Of a DNA stretch of 64,000 nucleotides, positions 9,129-17,757 are shown one piece after another. Under the pieces are notes generated by a model. It was not told the DNA's origin. It searched no databases and worked only from the letters and a program-made list of their open reading frames with translations. The position numbers were made by a program, and so were the translations under genes. Origin of the DNA: Streptomyces griseoloalbus (GTDB lineage: Bacteria; Actinomycetota; Actinomycetes; Streptomycetales; Streptomycetaceae); the NCBI GenBank assembly GCA_014650015.1, contig BMUD01000002.1, positions 304,662-368,661 of the forward strand, given 5' to 3'. How positions within the stretch are numbered: position 1 is the first letter of the stretch; every line of letters begins with the position of its first letter.

Positions 9129-10102
9129 GCGGTGGCTCCGTTCTCCAGCCCGGGCAGTACGGCGACGCGCCCGGTGGTGGCTCCGTCCGCGACCCGCTGG
9201 ACGGCGGCCGCCGCACCGTCGAGCGGCACGCGCTCGCTCACCAGCGGCTTGATCGCGCCCCGGGCGGCGAGGTCGGTGAGCTGCTCGTGGCAGTGCTGGA
9301 CCAGCTTCGGGTTCTTGGTGTTGTACAGGCCCCAGTGCAGGCCGAGGATCGAGTAGTTCTTCACCAGTGCGTGGTTCAGCGCGGGGCTGGGGATCGAACC
9401 GCTGGCGAAACCGACGACGACGATCCGCCCCTCGAAGGCCACGGCCTTGGCGGACTGGGCGTAGGCCTGGCCGCCGACGGGGTCGTAGATCACATCGGCG
9501 CCCCGGCCACCGGTGGCCTCCTTGACGGCGGCGACGACGTCCTGCTCGCGCCGGTCGATCACCACGTCACAGCCCAGCTCGCGGGCGACGGACGCCTTCG
9601 CGGCACCGCCGACCACGCCGATGACGGTGGCGCCCGCCGCCTTGCCGAGCTGCACGGCCGCGCTGCCGACCCCTCCCGCGGCAGCGTGGACGAGCAGCGT
9701 CTCGCCGGCTTCCAGAGCGGCCCGGCGGTGCAGGCCGAACCAGCCGGTCTGGTAGCCGATGTGCAGGGCGGCGGCCTCGGCGTCGTCGAGCGCGTCCGGG
9801 GCGGGCAGCAGCGCGGCGGCGTCAGCGACGGCGTACTCGGCGAAACCGCCGTGCGGCAGCGTGGGGTTGGCGATCACCCGGCGCCCGTCCTCGGTCTCGC
9901 CGCAGATCTCCACGCCCGGCGTGAACGGCAGCGGCGGCCTGACCTGGTACTGGCCCCGGCACATCAGCGCGTCCGGGAAGTTGATGTTGGCGGCGCGCAC
10001 CTTCAGCACGACCTGCCCCTCACCGGGCGTCGGCCGTGCCACCTCCGCGCGGCGCATCACCTCGCCCGGCTCGCCGAGCTCGTGCACTTGCCATGCCTGC
10101 AT
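9125..10102 (-). CDS. NADPH:quinone oxidoreductase family protein
   Basis: A 325-residue medium-chain dehydrogenase/reductase without structural zinc, of the quinone oxidoreductase type. It has a GroES-like N-terminal domain (NFPDALMCRGQYQ, then PFTPGVEICGE) and a Rossmann domain with the nucleotide motif HAAAGGVGSAAVQLGKAAGA. The family reduces quinones or conjugated enones with NADPH. First in an operon with the two acyl-CoA dehydrogenases (ATGA overlap), it might reduce an unsaturated intermediate of the same pathway. The ATG at 10102 is preceded by GGAGG. The open frame's nine extra codons upstream lack a ribosome binding site. Confidence 0.87.
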   Translation of the reverse strand: MQAWQVHELGEPGEVMRRAEVARPTPGEGQVVLKVRAANINFPDALMCRGQYQVRPPLPFTPGVEICGETEDGRRVIANPTLPHGGFAEYAVADAAALLPAPDALDDAEAAALHIGYQTGWFGLHRRAALEAGETLLVHAAAGGVGSAAVQLGKAAGATVIGVVGGAAKASVARELGCDVVIDRREQDVVAAVKEATGGRGADVIYDPVGGQAYAQSAKAVAFEGRIVVVGFASGSIPSPALNHALVKNYSILGLHWGLYNTKNPKLVQHCHEQLTDLAARGAIKPLVSERVPLDGAAAAVQRVADGATTGRVAVLPGLENGATA

Positions 10103-10155
10103 GCGGGGCCTCCACGGGACTGTGAACATCGTGTTCGCCTGACCGGGTCCACCGC

Positions 10156-10172
10156 ATACTAAGCGGTCGCTT
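10156..10172 (-). promoter_or_regulatory. Promoter and palindromic operator of the acyl-CoA dehydrogenase operon
   Basis: The perfect 12-base palindrome AAGCG-GT-CGCTT (10161-10172) abuts a leftward -10-like TAGTAT (10161-10156), about 53 bases before the operon's start codon. Short AAGCG/CGCTT palindromes are typical TetR-family operators of acyl-CoA genes in actinobacteria. No TetR gene is adjacent, so the regulator would act from elsewhere. Confidence 0.55.
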
Positions 10173-10220
10173 GCTCATCAGGGAACCGTCGCGTCCGTCA
10201 CGGCCGCCGGTCGCCCCTCG

Positions 10221-10793
10221 TCACGACTGCCTGGGCCGTGCCCTCACATGCATCCGCTCCCCCTGCGGACCGAACAGACTGAGGAACTCCACCGGCCCCT
10301 CGCCCGTCGACCCGAACCAGTGCGGCACACGGGTGTCGAACTCGGCCGCCTCCCCCGCCACCAGCACCACATCGTGGTCGCCGAGTACCAGGCGCAGCTT
10401 CCCGGACAGCACATACAGCCACTCGTAGCCCTCGTGGACGCGCGGTTCGGGCTCCAGCTCGCGCTGCGGCTCGAGCACCTTGAACGCCTGCAGCCCACCG
10501 GGCTGCCGGGTGAGCGGCCAGTGAGTGCGGCCGTAGCGCTGGATCGGCTCGGCCCTGACCCGTGGATCGCCGACCGGCGGCGCGCCGACCAGTTCGTCCA
10601 GCGGCACCTGATGGGCCTGCGCGATCGGCAGCAGCAGCTCCAGACTGGGTTTGCGCAGTCCGGACTCCAGCCGCGAGAGGGTACTGACGGAGATGCCGGT
10701 CACCTCCGACAGCGCGGCGAGTGTCACCTCCCGCTCCTTCCTGATCCGCCGCAGCCGGGGGCCCACTTCCGCGAGAACGTCGTCCGTCGTCAT
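10221..10793 (-). CDS. XRE-family regulator with cupin domain
   Basis: A 190-residue protein. An N-terminal helix-turn-helix spans about 10-68 (LRRIRKEREVTLAALSEVTGISVSTLSRLESG). A C-terminal cupin barrel spans about 100-185 (HEGYEWLYVLSGKLRLVLGDHDVVLVAGEAAEFD, then PHWFGS). The cupin probably binds a small ligand that alters DNA binding. The gene diverges from a flavin-dependent oxidoreductase across 77 bases that hold two direct repeats, so it probably controls both itself and that enzyme. No ribosome binding site precedes the ATG, but a good promoter places transcription start at or next to the ATG (see the next entry), so the mRNA is probably leaderless. Confidence 0.88.
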   Translation of the reverse strand: MTTDDVLAEVGPRLRRIRKEREVTLAALSEVTGISVSTLSRLESGLRKPSLELLLPIAQAHQVPLDELVGAPPVGDPRVRAEPIQRYGRTHWPLTRQPGGLQAFKVLEPQRELEPEPRVHEGYEWLYVLSGKLRLVLGDHDVVLVAGEAAEFDTRVPHWFGSTGEGPVEFLSLFGPQGERMHVRARPRQS

Positions 10794-10798
10794 ACCGA

Positions 10799-10835
10799 TA
10801 TTGCAGAACCGGCAAAGTCATTTGTCAATCCGGCA
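10799..10835 (-). promoter_or_regulatory. Promoter and direct-repeat operator between XRE-cupin and oxidoreductase genes
   Basis: Reading leftward, TTGACA (10828-10823) and TGCAAT (10805-10800) are 17 bases apart. Transcription would begin at the A of the start codon at 10793, giving a leaderless mRNA. The hexamer TGCCGG occurs twice in the same orientation, at 10835-10830 and 10814-10809, exactly 21 bases (two helical turns) apart, one on each side of the -35 box. This is a plausible binding site for the XRE-cupin protein. Confidence 0.65.
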
Positions 10836-10870
10836 GTGGCTGGGCGACCGTCGTCGTGGAGGTGGTCACG

Positions 10871-11839
10871 ATGAACGAGACGGACAAGAACGAAAACCAC
10901 GACCGGATCCACGACGACCGGTACGACGTGGTCGTCGTGGGAGGCGGAGCGGCGGGACTCTCCGCCGCGCTGGTGCTGGGCCGGGCCCGGCTGCGCACGC
11001 TGGTCGTCGACGCGGGCGAGCCGCGCAACGCGCCCTCGTCCCACATGCAGGGCTACCTGTCCCGGGACGGGATGTCGCCGGCCGAGTTCCTGGCGCTCGG
11101 CCGGGAGGAGATCGCACGCTACGGCGTCGAGCTCGTCCGGGACCGGGTCACGGAGGTCAGCAGGGACGGGGACTTCACCGTCGTACGGGACGCGGGACGG
11201 CCCGTGCGCGCCCGGCGGCTGATCGTCGCCACCGGGCTGAAGGACGAGCTGCCCGAGGTCCCCGGGGTCGCCGAGCGGTTCGGGCGCGACGTGCTGCACT
11301 GCCCGTTCTGCCACGGCTGGGAGGTGCGCGACGAGCCCTTCGGTGTGCTCGCGTCGAGCGCGATGAGCGTGCACCAGGCGCTGATGGTGTCCCAGTGGTC
11401 GAAGGACGTCACCTTCTTCCTGCACCGGGTCGCCGAGGACGAGTTGTCCGACCAGGACCTGCGGCGGCTGGCCGCCGCCGGGGTCGACGTCGTGCCCGGG
11501 GAGGTCGCGGAGCTGGTGACCGAGGACGACCGGCTCACCGGGGTGCGGCTGGCCGACGGCACCACGCACGCCCGCTCCGTGCTCTTCGCCGGGCCGCGCC
11601 CGGTGCCGCAGACGGGTCTGCTGGAGCGGCTGGGCGCCGAACTGAACGAGACGCCGTTCGGCGCGTACCCGGTCGTCGACCAGACGGGCCTGACCACGGT
11701 GCCCGGCGTCTGGGCGGCGGGCAACGCGATCGGCTTCGGCGAGCAGGTCGTGCACGCGGCGAGCGGTGGCTACCGCGCGGCGGCCGCGATCGTCGGAGAC
11801 CTCCTGATGAGCGACCTGGACGCCGCGGTGTCCGGATGA
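10871..11839 (+). CDS. FAD-dependent NAD(P) oxidoreductase, thioredoxin reductase-like
   Basis: A 322-residue protein of the thioredoxin reductase fold. The N-terminal FAD site is VVVGGGAAGLSAALVLGRA (about 20-38), and a C-terminal FAD motif lies at TVPGVWAAGNAIG. Between them lies CPFCHGWEV, placing a CxxC pair where thioredoxin reductases carry their redox disulfide. Unlike true TrxB, no trx gene is nearby, so the electron acceptor is unknown. The ATG at 10871 is preceded by GGAGGTGG. The in-frame ATG at 10856 overlaps that ribosome binding site and is less likely. It is divergent from the XRE-cupin regulator, probably its target. Confidence 0.82.
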   Translation: MNETDKNENHDRIHDDRYDVVVVGGGAAGLSAALVLGRARLRTLVVDAGEPRNAPSSHMQGYLSRDGMSPAEFLALGREEIARYGVELVRDRVTEVSRDGDFTVVRDAGRPVRARRLIVATGLKDELPEVPGVAERFGRDVLHCPFCHGWEVRDEPFGVLASSAMSVHQALMVSQWSKDVTFFLHRVAEDELSDQDLRRLAAAGVDVVPGEVAELVTEDDRLTGVRLADGTTHARSVLFAGPRPVPQTGLLERLGAELNETPFGAYPVVDQTGLTTVPGVWAAGNAIGFGEQVVHAASGGYRAAAAIVGDLLMSDLDAAVSG

Positions 11840-11889
11840 CCGTCGCCGGCCGGGGTGTGGAGCGCCCGCCTCCGTAGCACCATGGCTGC

Positions 11890-13428
11890 ATGCTGCTGTC
11901 CCGGCTGGCCCGTGTGTCCCAGGAGGTGGCCGCCACCTCGGCGCGGTCCCGGAAGATCGCGCTGCTCGCCGAACTGTTCCGGGAGGCGGAGGCGGACGAC
12001 GTGCCGATCGTCATCCCGTATCTGGCCGGCCGGCTGCCGCAGGGGCGGCTCGGGGTGGGCTGGAAGGTGCTGAGCCGTCCGGTCACCCCCGCCGCCGAAC
12101 CGTCCCTGGCCGTGCGTGAGGTCGACGCGCTGCTCACCGCGCTCGGCGAGGTGTCCGGTCCGGGATCCCAGGCCGAGCGGGTCCGGCTGGTCGGCGAGCT
12201 GCTGGGCGCGTCCACCGAGGACGAGCAGCGGTTCCTCTTCGGGCTGCTCACCGGCGAGGTCCGGCAGGGCGCCCTGGACGCGGTCGCGGTGGAGGGGCTG
12301 GCCCAGGCCACGGGGGCGCCGCCGGCCGACGTGCGGCGGGCGGTGATGCTGGCCGGCTCCCTGCAGACGGTGGCCGAGGCACTGCTCGCGGACGGTCCCG
12401 GGGCGCTGGAGCGGTTCCGGCTCACGGTCGGCCGCCCGGTGCTGCCGATGCTGGCGCACAGCGCCTCGTCGGTCGCCGAGGCGGTCGCGAAGCTGGGGAC
12501 CTGCGCGGTCGAGGAGAAACTCGACGGCATCCGCGTCCAGGTCCACCGTGACGGCGACACGGTGCGCGTGCACACCCGCACCCTCGACGACATCACCGAC
12601 CGGCTGCCGGAAGTGACGGCGGCGGCCCGGGAGTTGCGGGGCGAGCGGTTCATCCTGGACGGGGAGGTCATCTCCTTCGACGACGACGGCCGCCCCCGCT
12701 CGTTCCAGGAGACCGCCGGGCGGGTCGGCTCGCGGGTGGACGTGGCGACGGCCGCCCGGGAGGTGCCCGTCTCGCCCGTCTTCTTCGACGCGCTGTCCGT
12801 GGACGGCCGCGACCTGCTGGACCTGCCGTTCACCGGGCGGCACGCCGAGCTGGCCCGGCTGGTCCCGGAACCGATGCGCGTGCGGCGCACCGTGGTGTCG
12901 GGGCCCGGGGATCTGGCCGCGGCGGAGGACTTCCTCGCCGAGACGCTGAAGCGCGGCCACGAGGGCGTCGTGGTCAAGGGCCTGGACGCCTCCTACAGCG
13001 CGGGCCGGCGCGGTGCCTCCTGGCTGAAGGTCAAGCCGGTGCACACGCTCGACCTGGTGGTGCTGGCCGCCGAGTGGGGCCACGGCCGACGCACCGGGAA
13101 GCTCTCCAACCTGCACCTGGGCGCCCGCACCGCCGACGGCGGTTTCGCCATGCTCGGCAAGACCTTCAAGGGCATGACCGACGCGATGCTGACCTGGCAG
13201 ACCGAACGGCTGCGGGAGCTGGCGGTCGACGAGAGCGGCTACGTCGTCACCGTACGCCCCGAACTCGTGGTGGAGGTCGCCTACGACGGCCTCCAGCGCT
13301 CCACCCGCTACCCGGCCGGCGTCACCCTGCGCTTCGCCCGCGTGATCCGCTACCGCGAGGACAAGCGCCCTCAGGAGGCGGACACCGTCGAGACCCTGCT
13401 GGCGGCGCACCCCGAGGTACGGCCGTGA
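11890..13428 (+). CDS. ATP-dependent DNA ligase
   Basis: A 512-residue DNA ligase with three parts: an N-terminal DNA-binding domain (about 1-180), the adenylation domain with nucleotidyl-lysine motif EKLDGIR (Lys210), and a C-terminal OB-fold domain (about 390-510). Other ligase motifs are visible: GEVISFDDDGRP (motif III region), EGVVVKG (motif IV) and WLKVKP (motif V). It seals nicks using ATP and is distinct from the essential NAD-dependent LigA. Like mycobacterial LigB-type enzymes it lacks the Ku-associated polymerase and nuclease domains of LigD. It ends in a four-base GTGA overlap with a NUDIX gene. Confidence 0.95.
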   Translation: MLLSRLARVSQEVAATSARSRKIALLAELFREAEADDVPIVIPYLAGRLPQGRLGVGWKVLSRPVTPAAEPSLAVREVDALLTALGEVSGPGSQAERVRLVGELLGASTEDEQRFLFGLLTGEVRQGALDAVAVEGLAQATGAPPADVRRAVMLAGSLQTVAEALLADGPGALERFRLTVGRPVLPMLAHSASSVAEAVAKLGTCAVEEKLDGIRVQVHRDGDTVRVHTRTLDDITDRLPEVTAAARELRGERFILDGEVISFDDDGRPRSFQETAGRVGSRVDVATAAREVPVSPVFFDALSVDGRDLLDLPFTGRHAELARLVPEPMRVRRTVVSGPGDLAAAEDFLAETLKRGHEGVVVKGLDASYSAGRRGASWLKVKPVHTLDLVVLAAEWGHGRRTGKLSNLHLGARTADGGFAMLGKTFKGMTDAMLTWQTERLRELAVDESGYVVTVRPELVVEVAYDGLQRSTRYPAGVTLRFARVIRYREDKRPQEADTVETLLAAHPEVRP

Positions 13429-13889
13429 AGGGCACCCGCAGCGCCGGGCTGCTGGTGTTCCGGTACACCGGTCAGGGCCTGGAGGTGTTGCTGGGCCATA
13501 TGGGAGGCCCGTTCTTCGCACGGCGGGAGGCCGGGGCGTGGACCGTACCGAAGGGCGAGTACGGCCCCGGCGAGCCGGCCTGGGAGGCGGCGCGGCGCGA
13601 GTTCCGCGAGGAGCTGGGGCTGCCGCCGCCGGACGGGGAGGCGGTACCGCTCGGGGAGGTCCGGCAGGCGGGCGGAAAGATCGTCACGGCCTGGGCGGTG
13701 GAGGCCGACCTCGATCCGGCGACGGTCGTCCCCGGCACGTTCGTCATGGAGTGGCCGCCGCGGTCGGGCCGGATGCAGCGGTTCCCGGAGCTCGACCGGG
13801 TGGCGTGGTTCACCCCGGACCGGGCCCGGGAGGTGATCGTCACCGCGCAGACCGCGTTTCTCGACCGCTTGGCGGAGCACTCGCCCTGA
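13425..13889 (+). CDS. NUDIX hydrolase coupled to the DNA ligase
   Basis: A 154-residue NUDIX hydrolase starting at GTG 13425, whose TG are shared with the ligase stop codon (GTGA). The Nudix box is intact: G-x5-E-x7-REFREELGL, covering GEYGPGEPAWEAARREF and what follows (about residues 40-62). The family cleaves nucleoside diphosphates linked to another group (X), such as Ap4A, ADP-ribose or oxidised dNTPs. The N-terminus RSAGLLVFRY and a PKGEY start to the box recall the diadenosine polyphosphate/histone-like NUDIX group. Tight coupling to an ATP-dependent ligase suggests it removes adenylated by-products or damaged nucleotides, but that is inference. Confidence 0.88.
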   Translation: MKGTRSAGLLVFRYTGQGLEVLLGHMGGPFFARREAGAWTVPKGEYGPGEPAWEAARREFREELGLPPPDGEAVPLGEVRQAGGKIVTAWAVEADLDPATVVPGTFVMEWPPRSGRMQRFPELDRVAWFTPDRAREVIVTAQTAFLDRLAEHSP

Positions 13890-13966
13890 GAAGGCCGCCC
13901 GCGTTGCGCCGCCCACCGCCGCGCGGGAAGGTCGAGAAGCACAGCCCGCCCCCAGGGAGGTCAGCG

Positions 13967-15352
13967 ATGCACATCGCAACGGTGAATCCGGCGAACGGCG
14001 AGACGGTCAAGACGTACCACCCCATGGGCGAGGACGAGATCGAGCGCCGGCTCCAGCTCGCGGAGGCCACCTTCCGTACGTACCGCACGACGACCTTCGA
14101 CGAGCGCGCCCACCTGCTGCACCGGGCCGCCGAGCTCCTCGACGAGGACCGGCGGGCCATCGGCCGGGTGATCACCACCGAGATGGGCAAGCCGGTCAAG
14201 CAGGCCCGCGCGGAGGCCGCGAAGTGCGCCAACGCGATGCACTGGTACGCCGATCACGCGGCGGAACTCCTCGCCGACGAGGAGCCCGACGCCTCCGACG
14301 TGAAGGACTCCGGCGCCTCCCGGGTCCTGGTGCGCTACCGGCCGCTGGGCCCGGTACTGGCCGTGATGCCGTGGAACTTCCCGCTGTGGCAGGTGGTGCG
14401 GTTCGCGGCGCCCGCGCTGATGGCAGGCAACGTGGGCCTGCTCAAGCACGCCTCGAACGTGCCGCAGACCGCCCTGTATCTGGAGGACCTGTTCCACCGG
14501 GCGGGCTTCACCGAGGGCTGCTTCCAGACGCTGCTGATCGGCTCGGCCGCGGTCGACGAGATCCTGCGGGACGAGCGGGTGAAGGCGGCCACCCTCACCG
14601 GAAGCGAGCCCGCGGGCCGCGCGGTCGCCTCCACCGCCGGTGAGATGGTCAAGAAGACGGTGCTGGAACTGGGCGGCAGCGACCCGTACGTGGTGATGCC
14701 GTCCGCCGACCTGGACCGGGCCGCCGAGGTCGCGGTGACCGCGCGGACGCAGAACACGGGGCAGTCCTGCATCGCCGCCAAGCGGTTCATCGTGCACACG
14801 GAGGTCTACGACGCCTTCGCCGAGCGTTTCACGGCGGGCATGAAGGCGCTCCGGGTCGGCGACCCGATGGACGAGGAGACGGACGTCGGCCCGCTCTCCA
14901 GCGAACAGGGCCGGAACGACCTGGAGGAACTGGTCGCCGACGCCGTGCGGGCCGGCGCCACCGTGCTGTGCGGCGGCGAGCGCCCCGACGGGCCCGGCTG
15001 GTTCTATCCGCCGACCGTCCTGGCCGGGATCGACCGGGAGATGCGCATCCACCGGGAGGAAGCCTTCGGCCCGGTCGCCACGCTGTACCGCGCGGCAGAC
15101 CTGGACGAGGCGGTGCTGATCGCCAACGACACCTCCTTCGGCCTCAGTTCCAATGTCTGGACCCGCGACGAGGCCGAGGCCGACCGGTTCGTCCGGGACC
15201 TGGAGGCGGGCAGCGTGTATGTGAACGGGATGACGGCGTCCCATCCGGCGTTCCCGTTCGGCGGGGTCAAGCGGTCGGGGTACGGGCGTGAGCTGTCCGG
15301 GCACGGAATCCGCGAGTTCTGCAACATCACCACGGTTTGGCACGGTGCGTGA
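13967..15352 (+). CDS. NAD(P)-dependent succinate-semialdehyde dehydrogenase
   Basis: A 461-residue aldehyde dehydrogenase. Length and sequence fit the NADP-dependent succinate-semialdehyde dehydrogenase group: opening IATVNPANGETVKTY, then FDERAHLLHRAAELL and VMPWNFPLWQV. The general base is in LELGGSDPYVV and the catalytic cysteine in NTGQSCIAAKRF, with the closing PFGGVKRSGYGRELS. It would oxidise succinate semialdehyde to succinate, the last step of GABA breakdown. GGGAGG lies six bases before the ATG. No GABA transaminase or transporter is nearby, so the pathway link rests on sequence alone, and related C4-C5 semialdehydes are possible substrates. Confidence 0.85.
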   Translation: MHIATVNPANGETVKTYHPMGEDEIERRLQLAEATFRTYRTTTFDERAHLLHRAAELLDEDRRAIGRVITTEMGKPVKQARAEAAKCANAMHWYADHAAELLADEEPDASDVKDSGASRVLVRYRPLGPVLAVMPWNFPLWQVVRFAAPALMAGNVGLLKHASNVPQTALYLEDLFHRAGFTEGCFQTLLIGSAAVDEILRDERVKAATLTGSEPAGRAVASTAGEMVKKTVLELGGSDPYVVMPSADLDRAAEVAVTARTQNTGQSCIAAKRFIVHTEVYDAFAERFTAGMKALRVGDPMDEETDVGPLSSEQGRNDLEELVADAVRAGATVLCGGERPDGPGWFYPPTVLAGIDREMRIHREEAFGPVATLYRAADLDEAVLIANDTSFGLSSNVWTRDEAEADRFVRDLEAGSVYVNGMTASHPAFPFGGVKRSGYGRELSGHGIREFCNITTVWHGA

Positions 15353-15377
15353 TGCTCGCGCGGCTACGATCCCGACT

Positions 15378-15614
15378 GTGAACCGCGAAGTGACTCTCCC
15401 TCTGATCGTCGACGGCCGCGGGACCTTGCAGGTGGCCGCGGCCGATGTCAGCAAGCTGCTCCGCACGGTGGGCGGGCGGTGGGTGCGGCTCGTGGAGGCC
15501 GGGGAGGAGGGGCTCGACGAGGACACGGTCGCCGCGCTCACCATCGAGCTGGCGAAGCTGGCCGACCGGATCGACGTGGCGTGCATCGCCCACAGCAGCG
15601 GTGGTACCCCTTAG
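15378..15614 (+). CDS. Small conserved protein, possibly DUF6213
   Basis: A 78-residue acidic protein starting at GTG (VNREVTLPLIVDGRG), with a beta-rich beginning and a helical end (AALTIELAKLADRIDVACIAH). I recall near-identical small proteins in many Streptomyces under the name DUF6213, with no known function. That name is unverified. There is no ribosome binding site, but TACGAT (15365-15370) ends seven bases before the GTG, so a leaderless transcript is likely. The 26 bases after the dehydrogenase stop argue for its own transcription. The open frame extends upstream to 15288 but lacks support. Confidence 0.65.
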   Translation: MNREVTLPLIVDGRGTLQVAAADVSKLLRTVGGRWVRLVEAGEEGLDEDTVAALTIELAKLADRIDVACIAHSSGGTP

Positions 15615-15719
15615 GCCCCAGCCTCCCCGGTCCGGCACGTGCCGGACGCGGACTTCGCCCGCGGCGCCGAGGTCCCCGTCCACGAGTGCTACGGCACCGG
15701 CCCCCCTCGCAAAAGCGGC

Positions 15720-16400
15720 TCACCCCCGCCCGACCGGCTGGGTGGGATGGCGCAGCGTCGCCCAGAACAGCGCCTCGTAGCCCTGCAGCAGGCGGCCGTA
15801 GCGGCGTGCGCGGTTCTCGTCGAGGCGGCCCGCGTCCAGGGCCTCCTCGACCGCCGCCGTGGCCGTCCGGTCCAGAGCCGGGGCCGGTGCGGCGAAGAAG
15901 TCGAAGAAGGCGCAGGCCTCGTCGGTGAAGGCGTAGTGGGCGCGCAGGGCCTCGGCGATGGTGGCGCAGTAGCCGCCCCACGCCGAGAAGTTGGCGGTGA
16001 GGGCGAGGACGACGTCGGCCGGCTCGGCGTTGAGGGCCAGCCAGGCGACGTACGCGGGGTAGGACTGGCAGCCCGGCAGGGGGTCGTAGGCGTCCGCCCG
16101 GGGCCCGTCCACCCCGCACGCGGCCGCGAACGTCTTCAGGTGCTCCGCCGCGAGGGCCTCGCCCTGGGCGAGGGCGGTGAAGTACGCGGCGGATGCCGGC
16201 TCGGCCTTCGCCCGCTCCGCCAGCCGCAGGAAGGCCCGGCGGTCCGCCGGGATCACCCCGTGCTGCTCCAGGGCGAGCGCGGCCAGGGTGTCCCCGTCCG
16301 CCTCGCCTCGGGCGATCAGGGGGACGAGGGGGTTGGACCCCGGGTCCGGGGCGAGGTCCCGCGTGATCGTCTCCAGCAGTTCCCGGGCGGTGCGTGTCAT
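15720..16400 (-). CDS. TenA/PqqC-like helical protein
   Basis: A 226-residue all-helical protein resembling the haem-oxygenase-like TenA/PqqC fold. Signs are an early LAPDPGSNPLVPLI segment, LALEQHGVIPADRRAFLRLAERA, a middle GCQSYPAYVAWLALNA, and ALTANFSAWGGYCATIAEAL. True TenA thiaminases have a conserved Cys and Glu pair. I see a Cys in GGYCATI but cannot assign catalysis. Streptomyces annotations often call such proteins transcriptional regulators without evidence. GGAGG precedes the ATG at 16400. An ATG eight codons upstream has no ribosome binding site. It stands alone, and its function is unknown. Confidence 0.6.
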   Translation of the reverse strand: MTRTARELLETITRDLAPDPGSNPLVPLIARGEADGDTLAALALEQHGVIPADRRAFLRLAERAKAEPASAAYFTALAQGEALAAEHLKTFAAACGVDGPRADAYDPLPGCQSYPAYVAWLALNAEPADVVLALTANFSAWGGYCATIAEALRAHYAFTDEACAFFDFFAAPAPALDRTATAAVEEALDAGRLDENRARRYGRLLQGYEALFWATLRHPTQPVGRG

Positions 16401-16457
16401 CGCGTCCTCCGTGGCGTGGGTCACACACGAGGGTTCCCCGGGAGCGGGGCGCGGGTA

Positions 16458-16487
16458 ACCCGGCGGTGCCGTCCCGCACCGCCGGGT
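16458..16487 (-). terminator. Terminator of the acyl-CoA dehydrogenase gene
   Basis: A perfect 12-base stem, ACCCGGCGGTGC (16458-16469) with GCACCGCCGGGT (16476-16487), has a six-base loop. It lies 17 bases beyond the stop codon of the leftward dehydrogenase. Confidence 0.8.
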
Positions 16488-16503
16488 CGTCCTTGTGGCC
16501 GCC

Positions 16504-17730
16504 TCAGCGGATGGGCATGCCCGACAGGGTGCGGGCGATCACCAGGCGCTGGATCTCGCTCGTACCTTCGAAAATGGTGTAGATCGCGGCGTCGCGGTGC
16601 ATGCGCTCGACCGGGTATTCGCGGGTGTAGCCGTTGCCGCCGAGGATCTGTATCGCCTGGGCGGTGACCTTCTTGGCCGTCTCGCTGGCGAACAGCTTGG
16701 ACATCGAGCCCTCGGCCGCCGTGAACGGCTTGCCGTTGATCGCCATCCACGAGGCGCGCCACACCAGCAGACGGGCGGCGTCGATCTGGGTGCGCATGTC
16801 GGCGAGCTGGAAGGCGACGCCCTGGTTGTCGATGATCGGGCGGCCGAACTGCTCGCGCGTGGTCGCGTAGTCGAGGGCGACCTCGTACGCGGCGCGGGCG
16901 GTGCCCACCGCCATGGCGCCGACCGCCGGGCGGGACGCCTCGAAGGTGGCCATCGCGGCGTTCTTGACGCGCTCGCCGCCCTTCTTGGCCTTCTCGCGGG
17001 CGCGGGCGAGGCGCTGGTCCAGCTTCTCCTTGCCGCCGAGCAGGCAGGAGCCGGGGACCCGGACGTCGTCCAGGACGACCTCGGCGGTGTGGGAGGCGCG
17101 GATGCCGTGCTTCTTGAACTTCTGCCCCTGGGCGAGGCCCCGGGTGCCCGGCGGGATGATGAAGGAGGCGTGGCCCTTGGAGCCGAGCTCCGGGTCGACG
17201 ACCGCGACCACGACGTGGACGTTGGCGATGCCGCCGTTGGTCGCCCAGGTCTTGGTGCCGTTGAGCACCCACTCGTCCTTGGCCTCGTCGTACACCGCGC
17301 GGGTGCGCATGGAGGCCACGTCGGAGCCGGCGTCGGGCTCGGAGGAGCAGAACGCGGCGACCTTGACGTCGTTCGCGTCGCCGTACATCTGGGGGATCCA
17401 GGTGCCGATCTGCTCCTCGGTGCCGTTGGCGAGGACGCCGACGGCGGCGAGGCCGGTGCCCACGATCGACAGGGCGATGCCCGCGTCGCCCCAGAACAGC
17501 TCCTCCATCGCCATGGGGATGCCGAGGCCGCTTGCGTCGAAGTACTGCTGGGCGTAGAAGTCCAGGGAGTAGATGCCGACCTTGGCGGCTTCCTGGATGA
17601 CCGGCCAGGGAGTCTCCTCGCGCTCGTCCCATTCGGCGGCCGCGGGGCGGATCACATCGGCGGCGAAGCCGTGCAGCCAGTCCCGGACCTCCTTCTGTTC
17701 GTCGTTGAGCTCCATGGTGAACTCGGCCAT
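16504..17730 (-). CDS. Acyl-CoA dehydrogenase
   Basis: A 408-residue classical acyl-CoA dehydrogenase. The flavin and substrate contacts are [15 protein letters not shown] and [11 protein letters not shown]. The catalytic glutamate is Glu388 in [13 protein letters not shown], exactly as in short- and medium-chain enzymes, and TREQFGRPI marks the C-terminal domain. An extra lysine/arginine-rich insertion ([16 protein letters not shown], about 245-262) is longer than usual and may be a surface loop. It is divergent from a TetR gene, with GTTAC palindromes between, so it is probably induced by a fatty acyl-CoA. It is monocistronic and ends in a strong terminator. Confidence 0.93.
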   Translation of the reverse strand: MAEFTMELNDEQKEVRDWLHGFAADVIRPAAAEWDEREETPWPVIQEAAKVGIYSLDFYAQQYFDASGLGIPMAMEELFWGDAGIALSIVGTGLAAVGVLANGTEEQIGTWIPQMYGDANDVKVAAFCSSEPDAGSDVASMRTRAVYDEAKDEWVLNGTKTWATNGGIANVHVVVAVVDPELGSKGHASFIIPPGTRGLAQGQKFKKHGIRASHTAEVVLDDVRVPGSCLLGGKEKLDQRLARAREKAKKGGERVKNAAMATFEASRPAVGAMAVGTARAAYEVALDYATTREQFGRPIIDNQGVAFQLADMRTQIDAARLLVWRASWMAINGKPFTAAEGSMSKLFASETAKKVTAQAIQILGGNGYTREYPVERMHRDAAIYTIFEGTSEIQRLVIARTLSGMPIR

Positions 17731-17757
17731 GTCCCCTCCAGCGGCGACGCACGTGCA

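Noticed and set aside
13967-15352. Part of a GABA utilisation operon
   Set aside because: Only the dehydrogenase is present, with no transaminase, permease or regulator adjacent, so a pathway cluster cannot be claimed.
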